Source: Devosia equisanguinis (lineage in GTDB: Bacteria; Pseudomonadota; Alphaproteobacteria; Rhizobiales; Hyphomicrobiaceae). Taken from it: a stretch of DNA of 37,166 bases. Of the stretch, positions 32,013 through 37,166 are shown in pieces. Made by a program: the position numbers and the translations under genes. The DNA is taken from contig CAMDBL010000014.1 of NCBI GenBank assembly GCA_945889015.1, positions 1 through 37,166 on the forward strand, read 5' to 3'. Under the pieces are notes generated by a model. It made no database searches. It was not told the origin of the DNA and saw only the letters and a list, made by a program, of their open reading frames with translations. The number at the start of each line of letters is the position of its first letter. Position 1 is the first letter of the stretch.

Positions 32013-32813
32013 GTGGTATGCGGACGGCGGACGACCGTTCGATCGAAAGTCCGCCCCTTGTCCTTCCTTTCCCTTCTTGCCGACATCGGATGGCCGGCCT
32101 GGACCGGGTTGGCCGCCGTGGTGTTCATCGGCACCGTTCTGCAGGTCGGTGCGGGGCTCGGCTTCGGCTCGGTGGCGGCCCCCGGCGCGATGCTGCTGGC
32201 GCCACAATTGATGCCCGGCTCGGTGCTCTGCCTCTCGTTCGCCTCGGCTTCGCTCGGGGCCAGCAAAATGGGCGGCCGCATCGTAAAGCGCGAGGTCGCG
32301 ATCGCTCTCGCCGGCCGCACCGTCGGCGCTGCCGCTGCCGCCTGGCTGGTCGCCAGCATCGCCTCGAAAGATCTGTTCGCTCTGGTTTTCGCCGTGCTGA
32401 CACTGCTCGGCGCCGCGATGAGCGCCACCGGCCTCAAGCTGCAGCCGACAACCACCACCTTGCTCGTCGCTGGCGCGCTGTCCGGGCTGATGGCGACCGT
32501 CACTACCATCGGTGGCCCACCGATCGCCTTGGTGTACCGCTATCAGCCAGCGGAGCAGGCAAGGGCGACGATGAACGCCTACTTCGCACTCGGGCAGATC
32601 CCGCCGCTGGCGGCGTTGTGGGTCGCGGGACTGCTGGACCTCTCCGCGCTGGTTTATGCGGCGGCATTGCTTCCCGCGGTAGCGGCCGGAGTCGCCGTCG
32701 CCCATTTCGCGAAAGGTCTCATCGACCGCCGCTACACGTCGATCCTGCTCGGTTTCTGCATCGTCGCCGCCGTCGTCATCGGCGGCCGGGCGATCTGGCG
32801 GCTGGCCGCGTGA
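32013..32813 (+). CDS. TauE/SafE-family membrane transporter
   Basis: A hydrophobic protein of about 250-266 residues with roughly eight helices. The GTVLQVGAGLGFGSVAAPG repeat segment near the start and the second repeat GLMATVTTIGGPPIALVYRYQ are the signature halves of the TauE/SafE (sulfite/organosulfonate exporter) family. Substrates of such proteins are usually sulfur oxyanions or organic sulfonates, but none can be named here. The start is uncertain: GTG at 32013 or TTG at 32058; the region before 32058 is charged and unlike the family. The alpha/beta hydrolase gene follows. Confidence 0.82.
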   Translation: MVCGRRTTVRSKVRPLSFLSLLADIGWPAWTGLAAVVFIGTVLQVGAGLGFGSVAAPGAMLLAPQLMPGSVLCLSFASASLGASKMGGRIVKREVAIALAGRTVGAAAAAWLVASIASKDLFALVFAVLTLLGAAMSATGLKLQPTTTTLLVAGALSGLMATVTTIGGPPIALVYRYQPAEQARATMNAYFALGQIPPLAALWVAGLLDLSALVYAAALLPAVAAGVAVAHFAKGLIDRRYTSILLGFCIVAAVVIGGRAIWRLAA

Positions 32814-32987
32814 TCCCGACCGAGCCAGGCCCGGCAATGCAGCCGACGCACTGCTGGCTCCCGCCTGCCCACATGGAGCACACCGCGCCATGTGCTACCC
32901 ATTCGGGACCGGCGCATCCGTGGCTCGCCAGCCATGAATGCGAAGACAGAACACGCCAGACGCCCACAGCCACGAGACCGACCGACG

Positions 32988-33872
32988 ATGATCGCTGCCT
33001 CAGCCGGACCGACCTCCCGCTTCTACATCTCGCAGCGGCTGAAGCTGCACTACGCCGACTGGGGCAATCCCGGCGCACCGCCGCTGTTGCTGCTGCATGG
33101 CGGTCGCGACCATTGCCGGAGCTGGGACTGGGTCGCCTCCCGGCTCTGCCACAAGTGGCACGTGATGGCGCTCGATTGGCGCGGACACGGCGACAGCGCC
33201 TGGTCGCCCGACGGCAGCTACGGCACGACGAGTTTCATCTACGACCTCGCCCAGTTCATTCACCAGCTGAAGCTCGCCCCGATCACCATCGTCGCGCACT
33301 CCTACGGCGGCAGCATCTCGCTGCGCTACGCCGGTATCTACCCCGACCACGTCAAGCGCATCGTCGCCATCGAGGGCCTCGGCTGGTCACCCAAGATCCT
33401 GGCCGAGCGCAATGCCAAACCGGTCGAGGAGCGAATGCGGGCCTGGATCGAGGGGAAGCGGGTGCGCGCCGGCAAGGACTTGAAGCGCTATGCCTCGATC
33501 GAGGACGCCGCCGACCGCATGCAGGAGGCCAACGCCCACCTCTCACCCGCGCAGGTGCGCCACCTCACCGAGCACGGTGTGTTGTCCAACGAGGACGGCA
33601 CCTACAGTTGGAAGTTCGACCGCTATTTCCGCTCATGGCCGCCTTACGATATTCCAGAGGACGACGTGCACCGCCTTTGGAGCCGCATCACCTGTCCCGC
33701 GCTGATGATCTACGGCCGCCAAAGCCCCGCCTCCAATGCGACCGAGGACGGCCGCAGCGCGCATTTCAAGACCGCCCGCTTCGAGTTCGTCGACAACGCG
33801 GGCCACTGGGTCCACCACGACCAGCTCGAGCTGTTCATGGCGATGACGGAGGGGTTCCTTGGAGAACCGTGA
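32988..33872 (+). CDS. Alpha/beta-fold hydrolase
   Basis: A 294-residue alpha/beta hydrolase. The oxyanion segment LLLHGGRDHCRSWDW, the nucleophile elbow IVAHSYGGS (Ser105) and the catalytic histidine in NAGHWVHHDQ (His273) are visible; the acid is expected in the ITCPALMIYGRQSP region. The fold is clear but the substrate is not: family members act on esters, epoxides or C-C bonds. The ATG at 32988 is chosen for the family-like N-terminus; ATG 32934 is possible and both ribosome binding sites are weak. The gene ends 3 bp from the facing carbonic anhydrase gene. Confidence 0.83.
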   Translation: MIAASAGPTSRFYISQRLKLHYADWGNPGAPPLLLLHGGRDHCRSWDWVASRLCHKWHVMALDWRGHGDSAWSPDGSYGTTSFIYDLAQFIHQLKLAPITIVAHSYGGSISLRYAGIYPDHVKRIVAIEGLGWSPKILAERNAKPVEERMRAWIEGKRVRAGKDLKRYASIEDAADRMQEANAHLSPAQVRHLTEHGVLSNEDGTYSWKFDRYFRSWPPYDIPEDDVHRLWSRITCPALMIYGRQSPASNATEDGRSAHFKTARFEFVDNAGHWVHHDQLELFMAMTEGFLGEP

Positions 33873-33875
33873 GCA

Positions 33876-34514
33876 TTAGAGCGGCACGAACTCGCTGGTC
33901 GCCTGGTTGAGCACGGAGAGCGTTCCCGACGAGATGTCGAAGTAGGCACCGTGCAGCGCGATGCGACCCCTTCCTTCCAGCGTCTTGATGCAGGGGAAGG
34001 TTCGCAGATTGTCGAGCGAAGTGCGCACGCCCTCGCGCTCGAGCTCCTGGCGCTGGACCTGGAGCGGCTGGCTGCCGAACGCGTTTACGACTCGCTCCCG
34101 GCTCTCCTCCAGCATCGACATCCAGTTGCGGATGAACTGTGCCTCGGTCTGGCGCGCGGCGTCGTCCTCCAGGCAGGCACGCACGCCGCCGCAACTGGAG
34201 TGGCCCATCACCACGATATGCTTGACACGCAGGTTCAAAGCCGCGAACTCGAGTGCCGCCGAAACGCCGTGATATTTGCCGCTGGTCTCGAACGGGGGCA
34301 CCAGGTTGGCCACGTTGCGCACCACGAACAGCTCGCCCGGCATCGCCGAGAACACCGTTTCGGGATCGACCCGGCTGTCGCAGCACGAGACGATCATCAC
34401 CTCCGGGTTCTGTCCGTTCGACGCCAGCTCCTCGTAGCGATCCTGGTTCGGCGCGAAATGACGATATTTGAAGCGGCGGAAGCGGTCGGTGAGCGTCTCG
34501 GGAAAGTGCGTCAC
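33876..34514 (-). CDS. Beta-class carbonic anhydrase
   Basis: A 212-residue zinc enzyme that interconverts CO2 and bicarbonate. The zinc ligands are Cys44 (SCCDSRVDP, motif CxDxR with Asp46 and Arg48), His105 and Cys108 (VMGHSSCGG). RNVANLVPPFE, the GVSAALEFAALNL region and KTLEGRGRIALHGAYFDISSG complete the type I beta-class pattern. The start is GTG at 34514. The gene may supply bicarbonate or buffer pH; it lies 38 bp downstream of nhaA on the same strand, so both could serve pH balance. Confidence 0.92.
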   Translation of the reverse strand: MTHFPETLTDRFRRFKYRHFAPNQDRYEELASNGQNPEVMIVSCCDSRVDPETVFSAMPGELFVVRNVANLVPPFETSGKYHGVSAALEFAALNLRVKHIVVMGHSSCGGVRACLEDDAARQTEAQFIRNWMSMLEESRERVVNAFGSQPLQVQRQELEREGVRTSLDNLRTFPCIKTLEGRGRIALHGAYFDISSGTLSVLNQATSEFVPL

Positions 34515-34552
34515 GGGAGAAGCCCTTTGTCAGCTCGATCTTGCACCGGAAG

Positions 34553-35770
34553 CTAAGCCGATGCAGGCGCCCGACTGCCGGCGATGTCGCTGCCGGCGAT
34601 CGACCGCCTCAGTATCACGACACCCCATAGCGCAGACAGGAGCGAGCCGACAATGACGCCGAGGCGAATATCGGTCGCCATGGCCGGGTCGGGAAACGCG
34701 AGCATGCCAATGAACAGGCTCATGGTGAAGCCTATACCGCCGAGGATGGCCACACCATACACCTGCAGCCAACTCGCCCCCACCGGCAAACGGCCAAACC
34801 CGAGCCGAACCGCGGCCCATGTGAAGCCGAAAATGCCGATCTGCTTGCCGAGGAACAAGCCCGCGGCGATGCCGAGCGGGACCGGCGCTACGAGCTCGTC
34901 GAACGTCAGCCCGGCGAGCGACACTCCGGCGTTGGCGAAGGCGAACGCGGGCAGCACCAGGAATATCACCCATGGATGGAGCATCTCCTCGAGTTGCTCC
35001 AGCGGCGAGGGATCCCCATGCTCGCGACCGGCGAGCGGGATGGCAAAGCCCGTTACCACGCCGGCGAGAGTTGCATGGACGCCCGATTTGAGCACGCAAA
35101 CCCACAGGAATACGCCGACCAGGATGTAGGGCGCGATGCGACGTACGCCGAGCCGATTCATCGCGACCAGCGCGACGATGCCGACTCCGGCCCAGGCCAG
35201 CGCGACCGGCGAGAGATTGGCCGTGTAGAACAGCGCGATGATCACGATGGCGCCGAGATCGTCGATGATCGCCAGCGCCAGCAGGAAGACCTTGAGCGAG
35301 GAGGGAATGCGCGGTCCGAGCAGCGTCAGCACGCCGACGGCGAAAGCGATATCGGTGGCGGACGGGATCGCCCAACCGGCTGCAGCACCCGGCTGGCGGG
35401 CGGCAATTCCGAGATAGAACATCGCCGGCACCAGCATGCCGCCGACGGCTGCGATCGCCGGCAGCATCGCTTGCTGGACGCTGGAGAGTTCCCCCACGGT
35501 CAACTCGCGCTTGATCTCGAGCCCCACGAGCAGGAAAAACACGGCCATCAGACCGTCGTTGATCCACAGCAGCAGGCCCTTGTCGATCGCCAGCGCGCCG
35601 ATACGGACGGTCACAGGCGTGTCGAGGATCGTGCCATAGGCGCCGCTGAGCCCGCTGTTGGCCATTACCAGGGCCACGATCGAGGCCGCGATCATGAAGA
35701 TGCCGCCGGCCGCCTCGTGATGCACGAACGCCAGCGCACCGCCGAGCTTGCCTTTGACACCTGCCGCCAT
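34553..35770 (-). CDS. nhaA: Na+/H+ antiporter NhaA
   Basis: A 405-residue, 12-helix antiporter that expels Na+ for H+ at the inner membrane. The ion-site aspartates are present: Asp140 in PSATDIAFAVG and the pair Asp170-Asp171 in LALAIIDDLGAI, each shifted by seven from the E. coli positions 133, 163 and 164. Other family blocks are MAVFFLLVGLEIKRE and VLPAFAFANAGVSL. The ATG at 35770 (GGAAGG upstream) is preferred over the adjacent GTG at 35773. The leader carries a large hairpin. The carbonic anhydrase gene follows. Confidence 0.95.
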   Translation of the reverse strand: MAAGVKGKLGGALAFVHHEAAGGIFMIAASIVALVMANSGLSGAYGTILDTPVTVRIGALAIDKGLLLWINDGLMAVFFLLVGLEIKRELTVGELSSVQQAMLPAIAAVGGMLVPAMFYLGIAARQPGAAAGWAIPSATDIAFAVGVLTLLGPRIPSSLKVFLLALAIIDDLGAIVIIALFYTANLSPVALAWAGVGIVALVAMNRLGVRRIAPYILVGVFLWVCVLKSGVHATLAGVVTGFAIPLAGREHGDPSPLEQLEEMLHPWVIFLVLPAFAFANAGVSLAGLTFDELVAPVPLGIAAGLFLGKQIGIFGFTWAAVRLGFGRLPVGASWLQVYGVAILGGIGFTMSLFIGMLAFPDPAMATDIRLGVIVGSLLSALWGVVILRRSIAGSDIAGSRAPASA

Positions 35771-36205
35771 CACGAGCCTTCCGCCGTAGTCACACCCCAG
35801 CCGTTCATGTGGCCTGCTTCGAGAGGCGGCGCAAGACGGGGAGAAATACGCATCGAAGCCACATGATCACCGTCCCTAGCTCATGGCGATCGCAATTGCC
35901 CAAGCGGTGGGAATCCGCTTGCCTTGCAAAGTGTGGTCGCGGGATGGTTCGGCACGAAATCAAACCTCTTGCCCGACGAGGAAGAGGACAGAGGGAGGGG
36001 CGCATGGCTTGGTCGATGCCACGGGCGACGAGCCTGTTCGGTCCGATGCGACACCACCACCTGCGCGGGGCAGGGGAACCAGTGCAGGCGGGCGGCGCGT
36101 TTCTTTTTGACACGATGTTGCTGCTTGGACGCCTGGCCGCCGTATTGTCCCTCCACCTTGCTCGAGCCGTCGGTCTGTCGTTGGCGTCACGGGAAAGGTG
36201 AACCG
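35771..36205. other. Divergent intergenic region of nhaA and the PHB depolymerase gene
   Basis: No convincing gene is seen in these 435 bp; the open frames here read as random basic sequence. For nhaA (minus strand) it would form the leader, holding the hairpin at 35805-35866 and a smaller AAGCGG/CCGCTT hairpin at 35902-35920. The remainder, 35925-36190, shows nothing recognisable. Confidence 0.5.
35805..35866 (-). promoter_or_regulatory. Candidate structured nhaA leader hairpin
   Basis: TCATGTGGC and TTCGA on the left (35805-35813 and 35818-35822, split by a CTGC bulge) pair with TCGAAGCCACATGA (35853-35866), giving a 14-bp stem about 35 nt upstream of nhaA. It could be a regulatory leader; whether it belongs to the described nhaA RNA motifs cannot be judged by eye. 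Confidence 0.4.
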
Positions 36206-37166
36206 ATGCGGTCACTGCCCCCCCTGTCCCGCCCCCGATCGCGAGTTCGGTCTCCAGACCGGCTCCTGTCGCGAGCCCGCCAACTCTCGCGAGTACGCGG
36301 GCTGATTTTGCTGACCATTTCGCTCGCGACGGCGGCCATTCACGACGCGGCGCATTCAGCGGAACTACCGCGGCTCGGCGCTCTGCTCGAGGAGACCAGC
36401 GTCTCGGGCCTGTCGAGCGGCGCCTACATGGCCGGTCAGATGCAGCTTGCGCACTCGCGCATCATCATCGGTGCCGGCATCGTCGCCGGCGGACCCTACG
36501 GCTGTGCCGAAAGCACGTTCGCCGATGCCATTCCTGGACCCGGTGCGATCTTTTTCAATGCCGGCAAGGCGGTCAACGGCTGCATGCTCGACGGGCTCAA
36601 AATGATGGGTGTACCCAATCCCGAGATGCTCGCCCGGCGTGCCCGTCATCTCGCCGAGACCGGCCGCATCGATCCGATCGACGGCGTCATAGGGGACAAG
36701 ATCTACCTGTTCTCAGGCCGCGAAGATCACACCGTCGTTGCCGCCATCGTCGCCAAGGCAGTGGAATTCTACGGCGCGATCGGCGTGCCGAAGGACGCCA
36801 TCAAGTATGTTGCCGACGTTGGCTCCGGGCACGGCTTCGTCACGGCCGGACACGGGCTCGCCTGCGCTCGCACTGGGCCGCCCTACATCGTCGACTGCAA
36901 CTACGACCAGGCCGGAGAACTGCTGCAGCATCTGTTGGGCCCCCTGAAATCGCCGGAAGCCGGTGCGGCCCATACGGGTCTCGAGGATTTCGACCAGCGC
37001 AGTTTCGTCAAGGACATCGGGGAGCACAGCCTGTCGGATACCGGTGCCATCTATGTGCCGGCCGAGTGCCGGCGGCAGCAAGGCTGCCGGGTGCACGTTG
37101 TCTTCCACGGCTGCGGGCAAAGTCGCAGCGTGGTAGGGGCCGGCTTGCCCGCACAGACCGGATTTG
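36206..37166 (+). CDS. Secreted PHB depolymerase, type-2 catalytic domain (partial, runs off the window)
   Basis: The first 320 residues of an extracellular short-chain polyhydroxyalkanoate depolymerase. A long basic N-terminus precedes a signal-like helix (LILLTISLATAAI, about 33-45). The lipase box is GLSSG with Ser70, followed by Asp174 (FSGREDHTVV) and His209 (GSGHGF). The oxyanion segment VVFHGCGQS comes last, near residue 303; this inverted order marks the type-2, circularly permuted catalytic domain. The C-terminus with any substrate-binding domain is beyond the end. AAGG stands before the ATG. The substrate is probably PHB or its oligomers. Confidence 0.82.
   Translation, partial: MRSLPPLSRPRSRVRSPDRLLSRARQLSRVRGLILLTISLATAAIHDAAHSAELPRLGALLEETSVSGLSSGAYMAGQMQLAHSRIIIGAGIVAGGPYGCAESTFADAIPGPGAIFFNAGKAVNGCMLDGLKMMGVPNPEMLARRARHLAETGRIDPIDGVIGDKIYLFSGREDHTVVAAIVAKAVEFYGAIGVPKDAIKYVADVGSGHGFVTAGHGLACARTGPPYIVDCNYDQAGELLQHLLGPLKSPEAGAAHTGLEDFDQRSFVKDIGEHSLSDTGAIYVPAECRRQQGCRVHVVFHGCGQSRSVVGAGLPAQTGF

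Noticed and set aside
35809-36201. 130-codon plus-strand frame upstream of the PHB depolymerase
   Set aside because: No family resemblance, basic low-complexity composition, and it runs through the nhaA leader hairpin; likely chance in GC-rich DNA.

Overview
The window looks like chromosomal DNA of a high-GC alphaproteobacterium, most likely of the order Hyphomicrobiales (Bradyrhizobium/Rhodopseudomonas-like relatives). The pointers are a NUDIX-type NAD regulator next to nadABC, a SAM-II riboswitch ahead of metZ, many TRAP and Cox-type genes, a short Sel1-like protein, and several families of intergenic palindromic repeats. The genus cannot be fixed from this window.

Layout. 1-138 is the C-terminal tail of an IS630-type transposase. 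246-5462 is an NAD biosynthesis block: a nadQ-like regulator, then nadA, nadB and nadC, with repeats lodged in both nad intergenic gaps and two copies of a candidate operator ahead of nadA. 5597-9937 holds a small membrane protein, a two-domain CoA-transferase with an extra C-terminal domain, a vapC toxin pseudogene and a GMC oxidoreductase. 10239-13723 holds a short Sel1-like gene facing a TRAP transporter operon (dctP, dctQ, dctM on the minus strand). 13967-16584 has a SoxW-like thioredoxin, dusA and a substrate-binding-fold protein without a signal peptide. 16681-19866 is the tyrosine/homogentisate module (hpd, hmgA) divergent from an Lrp/AsnC regulator.

20014-21636 is the most unusual part. 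A tRNA-like gene has its anticodon loop replaced by a GCAA tetraloop. It is followed without a gap by a tRNA-Asn-like gene with a broken acceptor stem, then about 300 nt of hairpin-rich leader, then a slipin (SPFH) gene. Next come a cytochrome b561 and metZ with its SAM-II riboswitch. 23726-24010 holds two more palindromic elements; one supplies the stop codon of the adjacent HlyD-type gene. 24007-27235 is a MarR-controlled EmrAB-type efflux pair with the regulator in the same cluster.

27304-29059 holds two small conserved-looking proteins, a DUF938 methyltransferase and an HU protein. 29177-31828 holds a Tat-exported TRAP binding protein divergent from coxM/coxS-type subunits that lack a molybdenum subunit. 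The window closes with a TauE/SafE permease, an alpha/beta hydrolase, a beta-carbonic anhydrase, nhaA with a structured leader, and the start of a secreted type-2 PHB depolymerase that runs off the end.

How genes work together: NadQ probably represses nadABC. Hpd and HmgA perform consecutive steps of tyrosine breakdown under the divergent AsnC-type regulator. MarR probably represses the HlyD/MFS pump. DctPQM forms one complete TRAP importer. Starts were chosen from ribosome binding sites and family-typical N-termini. No database search was possible, so all names rest on motif and family recognition.
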